DNA of 64,000 nucleotides from Fibrobacterota bacterium (lineage in GTDB: Bacteria > Fibrobacterota > Chitinivibrionia > Chitinivibrionales > FEN-1185). Below the pieces are notes generated by a model. It was not told the origin of the DNA, did no database searches, and worked only from the letters and a program-made list of their open reading frames with translations. The stretch lies in contig PLWQ01000013.1 of the NCBI GenBank assembly GCA_003165595.1, positions 62,001 to 126,000 on the forward strand, written 5' to 3'. Positions 33,584 to 42,446 of this stretch are shown one piece after another; position 1 is the stretch's first letter; each line of letters opens with the position of its first letter. The position numbers and the translations under genes are program-made.

Positions 33584-35050
33584 TTACTGCTTTTGCAGCA
33601 GGACCCCCACGGTCGCCTTGTCGAAATCGATGTACTTCTTTACGATGGCCGGAACATCTTCCGGCTTTATCGCCGCGATCCTGTCTGGATATTGCAGCAT
33701 TGCTTTCCAGGACCCAAGCCGCTCGAACCAGGCGAGACGGTCCGACAATCCTTCAAGGCTCCGCAAATTGGAGACAAAGGACATGCGGATGGTGTTCTTG
33801 ATTCGTTCCATTTCCCGCACGGATGGCGGCGTTTTTGCAAGCGCGGCGATTTCTTCCTTGATGATTTTTTCGACCTTGGCCGGGTCGGTGTCCTTCTTGA
33901 GGGATGCGTTGATCTCGAAATAGCCGTTGTTGAGCCGGACGGCATTTTCGGCTTCGGCGCCCGTGCACAAATCTTCGCGGTTGACAAGTCGGTCGTAGAG
34001 TCTGCCGCTGCGGCCGGAGAGAATCGATTCAAGTACATCCAGTTTGTAAAGATCGTCGTTGTCGTAGCCGGGCGTGTGAAACATCATGTCGATCTGTGGC
34101 GCGGCGTCGTCGCGCACCGTAAAGCGGGTCTCGCCGATGGGCTGCGGCTCGCGCGTCACCACTTCCTGTTTCGGCGTTGCGGCGCGGGGAATGGCGCCGA
34201 AATAGTGTTTGATGTCCGCAACGGCTTTTTTGGGGTCGATATTGCCCACCAGAATAATAACGGCGTTGTCGGGCGTGTAGAATTGCTTGACATGGCTGGA
34301 AAGGTCCTGAATCGTGTAGTTTTCTATGTCCGATTTCCACCCGATGGTGGGGAGGCGGTACGGGTGAGCCAGATAGAAGAGCGAATTAAGATATTCGAAG
34401 AACCTGTTGGCAGGCTGGTTTTCGTACCGCATTCGCCGTTCTTCGAGCACCACCTCGCGCTCGCTGTAGAATTCCCTGAACACGGGGTTCGACATGCGGT
34501 CGGATTCTATCCAGTAGAACAGCTCAACCTTGTTCTTGGGAAGCGTTACGATGTAGGCGGTCATGTCGTCGGCGGTCCAGGCGTTCAAATGCGTTCCGCC
34601 ATTGCCCATGTACAATTCCCAGATTTCGTCTTTCTTGATGTAGGCTCGTTCCTTTTCCATGAAGCCTGAAATTTCCTTGCGTAGCTTCACGGTTTGGGCC
34701 GACGTATCGAAGATGCCGTGACTCTTGAGCGAAAAAATGATTTTGTCGACGGAATCGATTTTCGCAAGCCAAACGGATTCCTTTGCGAAGTCGGAAGTAT
34801 TGAGCCGGTGCGTTCCCTTGAACATCATGTGCTCGTACATGTGGGAAAGACCCGACCTGCTGAACTGCTCGTACATCGAGCCCACAAAGTAGTACAGCCG
34901 GCAGGACACGATTGCCACATTCGTGTCCGGCACCACAATGATCCGCATGCCGTTCTTGAGCGTGTCGTAGGTGACCGGCACGTTGATGTCATAGGCAAAC
35001 GCGCTTGTCGAAACAAGAAGCAGCAGGGGAATCAGGAATGCTTTTTTCAT
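33584..35050 (-). CDS. M16 zinc peptidase, catalytic subunit
   Basis: A 488-residue protein with a signal peptide (MKKAFLIPLLLLVSTSAFA). The inverted zinc motif is HMYEH (H70, E73, H74), with the third ligand in REVVLEERRMRYEN near residues 198-204. The N-terminal domain is followed by a second M16 domain of the usual size. It should degrade peptides or small proteins in the periplasm together with the inactive partner encoded just downstream. The distance between the HxxEH and the third Glu is longer than usual because of an inserted helical segment (~95-145, KIIFSLKSHGIFD). It is 73 bp downstream of the chorismate synthase gene. Confidence 0.9.
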   Translation of the reverse strand: MKKAFLIPLLLLVSTSAFAYDINVPVTYDTLKNGMRIIVVPDTNVAIVSCRLYYFVGSMYEQFSRSGLSHMYEHMMFKGTHRLNTSDFAKESVWLAKIDSVDKIIFSLKSHGIFDTSAQTVKLRKEISGFMEKERAYIKKDEIWELYMGNGGTHLNAWTADDMTAYIVTLPKNKVELFYWIESDRMSNPVFREFYSEREVVLEERRMRYENQPANRFFEYLNSLFYLAHPYRLPTIGWKSDIENYTIQDLSSHVKQFYTPDNAVIILVGNIDPKKAVADIKHYFGAIPRAATPKQEVVTREPQPIGETRFTVRDDAAPQIDMMFHTPGYDNDDLYKLDVLESILSGRSGRLYDRLVNREDLCTGAEAENAVRLNNGYFEINASLKKDTDPAKVEKIIKEEIAALAKTPPSVREMERIKNTIRMSFVSNLRSLEGLSDRLAWFERLGSWKAMLQYPDRIAAIKPEDVPAIVKKYIDFDKATVGVLLQKQ

Positions 35051-35123
35051 TGGCTTTTTGTCTCCGTATTAGTCTTTTCTTGTTTGCGTTTCCTTCGTGT
35101 CCTTTGCGCCTTGGCGGTGAATC

Positions 35124-36464
35124 TCATTTTCTGCTTTTTTCGATCTTTTCCCGCATGGTCTGATATCCGTAATGCAAGAGGAGGTGGTCGAGCAAAACCA
35201 TCGAGGTATAGTTCTCGGCAACCGGCCATACGCGCGCAACGATGGTCGGGTCACGCCGCGTGATTGCAGCCAGTTCTTTGTTTTCGAGAGTGTATTTGTC
35301 GATGGTGTGCTGCTTCTTTGCAATAGTGGGTGTGGGCTTGACCGCCAGCCGCACGATAAGGGGGGCGCCGTTCGAAAGCCCTCCCGTGACTCCGCCCGCC
35401 TGGTTGGAATCGAATATTACCTTGCCGTCCTCCGAATGCATTTGATCGTTGCTCTGTATGCCGGTCATATCTTTTGCTGCAATTCCCGCGCCAACCTCCA
35501 CGGCTTTTACCGCGCCGATGCCGAGCATTCTGCCGAGTTCCGCGTCGAGCTTGTCGAACACCGGCTCGCCAAGGCCCACCGGCAACCCCGTTGCGACAAC
35601 TTCGACGACGCCGCCGCTGGAATCGCCCGTTGCCGTAATGTCGTTGATCGCCTTGACCATTGCGTCCGCAACGCCGATGTCGGGGCAATTGATAACGGGG
35701 TGGACGTCGTAGGTACGGCGGATCTCATCCGGTTTCGCCACAGGCGCGCGTTCGCGGATGGCATCTATTTCGTTCTCGATCTCGGCAAAGACCGCGGCCT
35801 TTTCCAGAAAGCGCATGTCGGGGGTTATGCGGTGCTTCGCATACACTTCCTGGTAGAACGGATCGAGGTCACGCCGCATTTTCTTGTACGAATTCGTACG
35901 GCGCTCTATGATTTCCAGAGAAAGGTCGCCGCAGCGGACGCCCGCGGCCTCCTTAACATAGGCGAACACTTTGATGCCGCATTGCGCAAGCACTTTCTTG
36001 GCAATGCTGCCTGCCGCGACGATGGACGACGTGTAGCGTCCGGAAAAAATGCCCGCTCCCACGGAGTCGTCGTCGGGACCGTACTTGACAAAAGATGCAT
36101 ACGAAGCATGGCCCGGGCGGGGCGTCCGGTTGGTGTCCTGGTACTGCTTGATGTGCACGAAGTGCCGGTCGAGGTTGGGAATGAGCACCGTGATTGGCGT
36201 GCCGTTTGTATAGTTCTTGTTGCCGGCATTCTCTATGGTGTCGGCGGGGTTGACGCCCGTATATATAAGAGGAAGGTCGGGCTCTTTGCGCGGAGACGAA
36301 AGCTCGTCTGCGCCGGGTTTACGCAGGAGAAGGTCCGCATAGATTTCCTCCTCGGTAAGAAGCAGCCCGGGCGGTACGCCCTGCACAATAGCGGTGAGCC
36401 CTTCCTGGTACGATCCGCCGGCAACGGTTGCCTGAAAAAATCGGCCGAAATGGCATCCAATCAT
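35124..36464 (-). CDS. aroC: Divergent chorismate synthase
   Basis: A 446-residue member of the chorismate synthase family, longer than the usual 350-400. It keeps RPGHASYASFVKYG, the signature GIFSGRYTSSIVAAGS, GGVTGGLSNGAP and a near-complete RRDPTIVARVWPVAEN. However, the first signature, normally ending ESHG, reads GGSYQEGL, so the His that usually protonates FMN is Tyr. The RDxRGGG stretch before the second signature is replaced by DDDSVGAG. The family converts EPSP to chorismate with reduced FMN in the last shikimate step. Whether this version does so is uncertain. It heads a leftward group and is divergent from the B12 locus. It has no signal peptide. Confidence 0.8.
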   Translation of the reverse strand: MIGCHFGRFFQATVAGGSYQEGLTAIVQGVPPGLLLTEEEIYADLLLRKPGADELSSPRKEPDLPLIYTGVNPADTIENAGNKNYTNGTPITVLIPNLDRHFVHIKQYQDTNRTPRPGHASYASFVKYGPDDDSVGAGIFSGRYTSSIVAAGSIAKKVLAQCGIKVFAYVKEAAGVRCGDLSLEIIERRTNSYKKMRRDLDPFYQEVYAKHRITPDMRFLEKAAVFAEIENEIDAIRERAPVAKPDEIRRTYDVHPVINCPDIGVADAMVKAINDITATGDSSGGVVEVVATGLPVGLGEPVFDKLDAELGRMLGIGAVKAVEVGAGIAAKDMTGIQSNDQMHSEDGKVIFDSNQAGGVTGGLSNGAPLIVRLAVKPTPTIAKKQHTIDKYTLENKELAAITRRDPTIVARVWPVAENYTSMVLLDHLLLHYGYQTMREKIEKSRK

Positions 36465-36542
36465 AAATTCCGGTTCCTTGAATCAAAGGTGCTTTTGGGT
36501 GGTGATTACCACTTAAAATACATGAATCCATACAAAATAATG

Positions 36543-36572
36543 TTGCTCTGATATAGTATCACAAAATATATT
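36543..36572 (+). promoter_or_regulatory. Candidate promoter of the cobalamin operon
   Basis: TTGCTC (36543-36548), an 18-base spacer and TATATT (36567-36572). The predicted start of transcription near 36580 falls exactly at the beginning of the riboswitch. Confidence 0.55.
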
Positions 36573-36582
36573 TTTGTCGGTT

Positions 36583-36765
36583 ATCAAAATTGCATTTCAG
36601 GTGCCGGGGAATACCGGTGAGAATCCGGAGCGGACCTGCCACTGTAATCCCAGTACCGATTCCGTAGAATCGGGGACTGTCAATCCAAGCCACTGTTCCA
36701 TTTGGAATGGGAAGGCGACAGTACCGGGAGAGCCAGGAGACCTGCCTGAATGCTTTCAATTCTTT
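36583..36765 (+). promoter_or_regulatory. Cobalamin (AdoCbl) riboswitch
   Basis: This has the conserved blocks of the class: CCGGTGAGAATCCGGAGCGG, then CTGCCACTGTAA, and the B12 box AGCCAGGAGACCTGCC at 36731-36746. The core ends about 10 bases before the start of the BtuB-like gene, so ligand binding could hide its translation start. It should switch off the corrinoid uptake operon when adenosylcobalamin is plentiful. Confidence 0.95.
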
Positions 36766-36774
36766 TGAGCCCTC

Positions 36775-38913
36775 ATGGTACGGGGTTCAGGGGGGGCTTC
36801 GTTGCATTCTCTTCCCGGGTTCGTTCGTGCGGGGCGCATATCCGTCCTGCTGCTCTGTATGGTACCATATCGGCTTCTTGCCGATAGGAGTGACACGCTC
36901 GTCTCCGATACATCTGCCGCTATTTCGGGAAGCTCCTTGAGGCAGGATTCCGACAAGTCCGCGACGTCTCACCCGCAACGCGCCGAGAAAAGCTCTGATA
37001 CGTCAAGCGTGGTGATCGTTGACAAAATGGTCGTTACCGCCGGCAGGATCAGGGAATACACGCCGTCAAAAGTAACGCTGGATGCGAAAAATTTCTCGGG
37101 CAGGTACATCGATCTGCAATCGGTGCTTGAAACGGTATCCGGCGTAACCATCAGTAACATGGGCGGTTTCGGGCATTATGCGGATGTGTCGATCCGGGGA
37201 AGCTCATCAAGTCAGGTACAGGTGTTTCTTGACGGAATTCCGCTCAACGGCGCAACCGGATACGCGGTGGATGTTTCAAAGATACCTTTGCCGACTTTGC
37301 AAACCATATCGATTTACAAAAGCACGCCATCGATCGAGTTTTTCGGGGAAAATGCTGGAGGGGTCATCAGCCTTTCAACGGATGTAACCAAGGATGCCAC
37401 CACCGCCTCCGTGGAAGTCGGATCATTCGGTTATCGGGAAGGGAGCGCAATAATCAGTAAAGCGCTGGGTCCTATGGTCCATCGGCTGTCTGTTAATTAT
37501 GGGTGGGCGGACAACAATTATCCCTATACGGACAGAGTCATTACGCTCGGACCAACGGTGGCAACTGACGATTCGCAGAAAACCATGGACAACAATTTCT
37601 TTTCAACGTTTTCTTCAATATATTCAAATACCTTCACAATCAATAACCATAATAAGCTAACTTCGCAGTTTTCCGCAATAGTCACCGACGAAGGAATTTT
37701 CTACTTTCCCCAGGCAGGTTCCAACGACGGGAACATACGAAACACAAAATTCTCATTGATTGAATCATACACGAACACGATTAATTCAAACGTTTCCCTC
37801 ACGTTAACCGCAAAAGGGAAAACCGAAGACGACCTGCTGCGAAGGTTCAAGCCTTTTTATTTGACGGCAAGCCCTAATGAGGCAACTTTACATGATATCA
37901 ACCAGCCCTATGGATCGTTGGAAAGCATACTTAAGGGTAATATCAACAATCATGTTGCACTCACCGGCGTATTGACCGCGAGCTATGATGGGTATGATTA
38001 CAACAACCTTCTTGTTCCTGCGGGCCAAACGCAGCCGCGCTATTTCCGCCTCACCGAAAAAACAGGGGTAGAGGCAAAAATCTATTTCTGCAACAATCTT
38101 TCCGGTAGAATCGGCGGTCTTTACAGATACGAAATAGATTCTACCAACGACAGCATAACCTCGTTCGGTTCCTCTGTGCCCTATGGCAAGTCCACAAAAA
38201 ACGGGTTCCCGGCCGGGTTCTCCGAACTGCATTACCAGCTATTCGATTGCCTGGGACTTCTCGCGAGCGTTCAATACGGCAGCCGCAGCCCCGGATTTTC
38301 CGAGAAGTTTTCCGAAGGCGCAAATGTTTCGGGGAATCCGACCCTCCGCCCGGAAACACGGTTGGAATACAATGCGGGTCTATCCTTCCTGAAGCCGTAC
38401 ATGGCCGTATCGGCGGCGTTTTTCGCAAGTACGACGAAAGATAAGATCATTTACACAATGACGTCGCACATGTTTGTTCCGAGGAACGTGTCCAATGTCG
38501 ACGGATGGGGCTTGGAAAACGATATCACGTTAACGCCGTTTTCGTGGGTATCTGTTGTCAATTCGCTGACGTACATGGAAAACACCATGCATTCGAGTTC
38601 CATCATTTCCTGGAACGGAAAAGACGAACCGCTGCTTCCGCGCTTTACGGACAATCTGAATATCAAATTCATGTACAAAAATTTTTATGCGGGCCATTCT
38701 GCCCGCTTCGCTTCCCGCTATTTCACGGACTTCGACAATACCGTTCCGGTGTATAAGGCCAGGCCGCAATTGGACGCCTCCATCGGTTGCACGCTGGGCG
38801 AGCACTTTGATATTTCGTACCGGATCGAAAACTATCTCGATGTTCAGGATTACAATTTTGAGAGGCCGTTGCCGGGACTTGCGCAGTATGCCGTATTGAA
38901 ATGCCGATTGTAA
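36775..38913 (+). CDS. btuB: TonB-dependent outer-membrane receptor for cobalamin
   Basis: A 712-residue protein directly downstream of a cobalamin riboswitch. After a hydrophobic leader and a Ser-rich spacer come a plug domain (~80-200; VVTAGRI, SVLETVSGVTI, VSIRGSSSSQVQVFLDGIPLN, ENAGGVISL) and a beta-barrel with alternating strands to a C-terminal strand (AQYAVLKCRL). This is the BtuB/TonB-dependent receptor layout. It should carry corrinoids across the outer membrane using TonB energy. The start codon is not certain: there is no clear Shine-Dalgarno at 36775, and a GTG near 36826 is an alternative. It is followed by a beta-propeller protein and BtuFDC. Confidence 0.92.
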   Translation: MVRGSGGASLHSLPGFVRAGRISVLLLCMVPYRLLADRSDTLVSDTSAAISGSSLRQDSDKSATSHPQRAEKSSDTSSVVIVDKMVVTAGRIREYTPSKVTLDAKNFSGRYIDLQSVLETVSGVTISNMGGFGHYADVSIRGSSSSQVQVFLDGIPLNGATGYAVDVSKIPLPTLQTISIYKSTPSIEFFGENAGGVISLSTDVTKDATTASVEVGSFGYREGSAIISKALGPMVHRLSVNYGWADNNYPYTDRVITLGPTVATDDSQKTMDNNFFSTFSSIYSNTFTINNHNKLTSQFSAIVTDEGIFYFPQAGSNDGNIRNTKFSLIESYTNTINSNVSLTLTAKGKTEDDLLRRFKPFYLTASPNEATLHDINQPYGSLESILKGNINNHVALTGVLTASYDGYDYNNLLVPAGQTQPRYFRLTEKTGVEAKIYFCNNLSGRIGGLYRYEIDSTNDSITSFGSSVPYGKSTKNGFPAGFSELHYQLFDCLGLLASVQYGSRSPGFSEKFSEGANVSGNPTLRPETRLEYNAGLSFLKPYMAVSAAFFASTTKDKIIYTMTSHMFVPRNVSNVDGWGLENDITLTPFSWVSVVNSLTYMENTMHSSSIISWNGKDEPLLPRFTDNLNIKFMYKNFYAGHSARFASRYFTDFDNTVPVYKARPQLDASIGCTLGEHFDISYRIENYLDVQDYNFERPLPGLAQYAVLKCRL

Positions 38914-38999
38914 AAGACTGCGGTGCGGGATCAAAAACTGTTTCTCGATTATATGTGCCGGATTCATAAATAACCAACCCCTTGAAAGGAAGGAAATCC

Positions 39000-40673
39000 A
39001 TGAAACACATTGCGGGACTAATCATTGCGGTCGCCGGTATTTCAATCTTTGCTCAAATTAATATTACCGGTACGGTAACCGAAGCAATACACGGCTCACC
39101 CGTGGCAGGCGTTGTGGTGACCCTCAAGAGCGGCGCCGTAGGTGCGGACACAAGCGATGCGAAAGGACAATATAAGTTGACAACAGCGACTCTGGTCCGG
39201 GGTCGCCCGGCCCAGGCCACTCTTTGGTCGTCGGCAAGAATCTGCGGCAATGTGTTGCGTTTTGCGGTATCGGACGGGGCGCCGCTTTCGATAGAGATAT
39301 TTAACGCACACGGCACAAAGTGCTTGACGCTGTTTCGCAACAGCAGTCCGGCAAAAGGCGACTATACCGTAGGTCTTGCCTGTGGCGGCCTGGCGGAGGG
39401 AATATATCTGATTCGTGTCACCCAAGGTTCCAAACAGACAGTCCTTCGTACAACAGTTCTATCCAAGGGGGTTCCCACGGTGGGCATTGCGCCCGATCGC
39501 GCCGGCGCCGGACTTGCGAAAAAGTCGGATGCAGCAGTCAATGACACGCTGCTGTTTGCTAAAGCCGGTTTTAAGACCGCTGCGGTCCCGATTTCGGCAT
39601 ATACCGGATCAACCAATGCCGTTCTTCTGGATTTGGCGGCATCCCAGTCAATTGTGTCGGTCGGCATTTCCGCTGACTATTCCGCGGGAAACATGGGCCA
39701 GTACGACATCTTGAAGGGAACGTCGAATGCCAACCTTCTCACGATTTATTCCGACAACGATGTTCGCGCGTTCGATGGTTGCTTGTACGTGCTTGAGCGG
39801 TATGGGAAGGATAATCTGCTTAAGATTACCGGTTCAACTATTTCCAACTCAACCGTTGCCTACGAAAAAAACATCGGGGCATCAGTTAACATACAGGACA
39901 TAGCATGCATCGATACAACCAAGGCATATATCACTCAACTTGGAAGCGCCCAGATAGTTATTTTCAATCCTTCAACGGGCCTGAAATCAAGCAAGACTAT
40001 CGATCTGTCCGCTTTTGATACGTACGCGGTAACAGACAGCGCCGACGTTGTTCCCTACATGACCAGGGCATTGCTCTATAACGGTAAAGTGTATGTCGCC
40101 TGTCAACGACTTCATGCGCCTGTTGGCGGGTTCATTCAAGCGGCCGATACGAGCAAAATCGTCGTGATCAACGCAACGACGGACAGCGTCGAAAAGGCCA
40201 TTAACCTGCTGTACAAAGACCCGCAGGAGTTGTACATTTTCAATGGAAAGCTCTATGTTGCCAGTGTGGGCGTATGGGGCGTTGGAGATGCGGGCATCGA
40301 GGCAATCGATCTGGCGACGGACGCGAGTGCCGGGTCGGTGGTTACCGAATCGGAATTTTCGGGCGATGTAGCATCGGTTGTGGTGGTGAGTGACACGAAG
40401 GGATATGCGGTTATCTCGGATTTGTCGACCTTCACGACGTCATTGTATTCCTTCAATCCCCAGGCGAAAACCGTCGGTAGCAAAATCACCGGTATTGACG
40501 CGCCCTGCAGCGGGCATATTGCCTTTGACGGCACGTATGTGTATGTGGGTGACCGCAGCAGCACATCTCCGGGAATCGTGGTTATCAATCCTGCGACTGA
40601 TGCGAAGGTTGGCACGACAAAGAACATCGGTTTGCCACCCAATTCTCTGGCGTTGCTGGAAACAACCAAATAA
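39000..40673 (+). CDS. Surface beta-propeller protein of the B12 operon (BtuG-like role inferred)
   Basis: ATG 39000 follows AAGGAAGGAA. The 557-residue protein has a signal peptide, a carboxypeptidase-regulatory-like domain (GTVTEAIHGSPVAGVVVTLK) interrupted by a FlgD/Por-type domain (IEIFNAHGTKCLTLF...GIYLIRVTQG) that resumes at LLFAKAGFKTAAVPISAYTG, and then ~340 residues of YncE-like propeller blades (VRAFDGCLYVLERYG, LLYNGKVYVACQRL, LYIFNGKLYVASVG, IAFDGTYVYVGDRS). In Bacteroidota a propeller protein, BtuG, sits next to BtuB and binds B12 at the surface. The gene order and fold suggest the same role here, but with a different N-terminus and no lipobox. Confidence 0.75.
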   Translation: MKHIAGLIIAVAGISIFAQINITGTVTEAIHGSPVAGVVVTLKSGAVGADTSDAKGQYKLTTATLVRGRPAQATLWSSARICGNVLRFAVSDGAPLSIEIFNAHGTKCLTLFRNSSPAKGDYTVGLACGGLAEGIYLIRVTQGSKQTVLRTTVLSKGVPTVGIAPDRAGAGLAKKSDAAVNDTLLFAKAGFKTAAVPISAYTGSTNAVLLDLAASQSIVSVGISADYSAGNMGQYDILKGTSNANLLTIYSDNDVRAFDGCLYVLERYGKDNLLKITGSTISNSTVAYEKNIGASVNIQDIACIDTTKAYITQLGSAQIVIFNPSTGLKSSKTIDLSAFDTYAVTDSADVVPYMTRALLYNGKVYVACQRLHAPVGGFIQAADTSKIVVINATTDSVEKAINLLYKDPQELYIFNGKLYVASVGVWGVGDAGIEAIDLATDASAGSVVTESEFSGDVASVVVVSDTKGYAVISDLSTFTTSLYSFNPQAKTVGSKITGIDAPCSGHIAFDGTYVYVGDRSSTSPGIVVINPATDAKVGTTKNIGLPPNSLALLETTK

Positions 40674-40734
40674 AGAGTATTCATAAGGGCGGTTCGCTGC
40701 GGCGAGCCGCCGCTTGTCCAACGTGGGAACCGAT

Positions 40735-41640
40735 ATGAAACCTTTCTGCTCATTACATATCTTGGCGGTAGGCATTTTGATTGCAACCGTTATTGGATGC
40801 TCGCATAACCGGCAGGAGCAAGCGCCGGTCATGCCGAAACGGATTATTTCCCTGGCGCCAAGCATAACGGAAACGCTGTTTGCTCTGGGGCTTGGCGATC
40901 GGATTGTCGGTATTACCAGATATTGTACGTATCCGGCGCAAACAAAAAGCATTGAAAAAGTAGGCGGTTACTCCGATGCCAATCTTGAAAAGATCATTGT
41001 TTTGCGCCCCGACCTTGTCGTGCTCTTGCGGGAGCATGAAAAACAACAAAGCTACCTGAATCGATTCGGGGTAAGCACGCTTATGATTGACAATTCAACC
41101 TGCGCGGCGGTTTGCAGTTCCTTTGCTCTTATCGGAAGGCGTTGCGGCGTGACTCATGCATCCGACAGCTTGATTGGATTGTTCCATGTGCAATTGACAC
41201 AACCTACTCACGGGCAAACAGCACGCCCAAAGGTGCTGTTATGCGTGGGACGCGACAGCCCCGGCGCGGGGGGAATAAAAAGCATCTATGCGGCAGGGAG
41301 AGGATCGTATTATAACGACCTTGTTGAATCTGCCGGAGGAACAAATGCCTTTTCCGACAGCGCGCCAGCCTACCCCCGCTTATCGGCGGAAGGAATTCTG
41401 ACACTCTTGCCCGACATCGTGATCGATGTTGCTCCGGCAATGGGCAACTACAATTGCAGTTCGCTTGTTGCAGATTGGAATTCAATGAACCGAATCCCTG
41501 CTGTAAATAACAAGAGGGTTTACTGCATGGGAAAAGATTATGCAACCGTGCCCGGGCCGCGCATGCTTCTGCTTCTCGACGACCTGAAGCGAATTATCGC
41601 GGATACCAACGGGACCTATCGGGAACACCGTTCCTTATGA
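40735..41640 (+). CDS. btuF: Cobalamin ABC transporter substrate-binding lipoprotein
   Basis: Start ATG 40735 gives a lipoprotein signal ending in VIGC. The ~301-residue protein is a cluster-A-type binding protein of the BtuF/FhuD class: RIISLAPSITETLFALGLGDRIVG, TRYCTYP, VGGYSDANLEKIIVLRPDLVV and the long linking helix. It would bind corrinoids in the periplasm and pass them to BtuC. Its stop overlaps the start of the ATPase gene (ATGA), so translation is probably coupled. Confidence 0.93.
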   Translation: MKPFCSLHILAVGILIATVIGCSHNRQEQAPVMPKRIISLAPSITETLFALGLGDRIVGITRYCTYPAQTKSIEKVGGYSDANLEKIIVLRPDLVVLLREHEKQQSYLNRFGVSTLMIDNSTCAAVCSSFALIGRRCGVTHASDSLIGLFHVQLTQPTHGQTARPKVLLCVGRDSPGAGGIKSIYAAGRGSYYNDLVESAGGTNAFSDSAPAYPRLSAEGILTLLPDIVIDVAPAMGNYNCSSLVADWNSMNRIPAVNNKRVYCMGKDYATVPGPRMLLLLDDLKRIIADTNGTYREHRSL

Positions 41641-42446
41641 ATACACCGACACCTATGATTCAAGTCCACGACGTCCGCGCCGTGTACGGTCCCCATGAGG
41701 TATTGCAAGGAGTTTCTCTTGCCGTGGAACGAAATCAGCGCTGGGCCATCATCGGACGCAACGGCGCCGGAAAATCCACCCTTATCAAGCTTATCGCGGG
41801 ATTATTGCATCCGAACAAAGGAGCGCTTCAGGTCAACGGCATGGAGGCGCGGCGATATTCTGCACGCAAGCGGGCGCAGATCATGGCGTATGTGCCGCAG
41901 AAGCCCGACGGCGTAATCCCTTATTCGGTGCATGATTTTGTCATGCTTGGTCGCTACAGCGCAATGGGACTTATGGGCATGCCGTCGCACAAAGATCGCG
42001 AAGCCGTCCGCGAAGCAATTGATATATGCGATATCCATCATCTGGCCGACCGCCTGATGAGCACGCTGTCCGGCGGCGAATTGCAACGGGTGCTTCTCGC
42101 GGGCGCAGTCGCTCAGCAAACGCCGCTGCTGTTACTCGATGAGCCGACCACATCTCTCGACCCGGCTCACGAACGGCTCTTTTTTGAAGCCCTCGGCCGT
42201 CTTCATGAACAGCGGGAATTGACGATTGTCATGGTAACGCACGATATCAATACCGCTCTTGTCCAGTGTACGCATATAGGTGCGCTGCTAAACGGGCATT
42301 TTATCTTTGCCGGCAGTGCCGGTGAATTCAAGAAACAATGTCCCGCGGTCCTTGAGGAAATATTCAAGGTTCGCTTTGAACGCTATGTCTGGAGTGAGGG
42401 AAAGTCGGAAGCGTTTGGCGCGTGGGGGGTGTCATGTCCGGAATAA
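41637..42446 (+). CDS. btuD: Cobalamin ABC transporter ATPase
   Basis: A 269-residue ATPase with Walker A GRNGAGKST, signature LSGGELQR, Walker B LLLLDEPTTSLD and switch His VTHD. The sequence type is that of FecE/BtuD iron and corrinoid importers. It overlaps btuF by 4 bp and btuC by 13 bp, so the three form one translated unit that powers uptake of corrinoids through the inner membrane. Confidence 0.93.
   Translation: MNTPTPMIQVHDVRAVYGPHEVLQGVSLAVERNQRWAIIGRNGAGKSTLIKLIAGLLHPNKGALQVNGMEARRYSARKRAQIMAYVPQKPDGVIPYSVHDFVMLGRYSAMGLMGMPSHKDREAVREAIDICDIHHLADRLMSTLSGGELQRVLLAGAVAQQTPLLLLDEPTTSLDPAHERLFFEALGRLHEQRELTIVMVTHDINTALVQCTHIGALLNGHFIFAGSAGEFKKQCPAVLEEIFKVRFERYVWSEGKSEAFGAWGVSCPE

Noticed and set aside
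35172-36551. A 459-codon open frame antisense to chorismate synthase
   Set aside because: It would run from within aroC across the promoter region of the B12 operon. The aroC frame carries family signatures and the antisense frame carries none.
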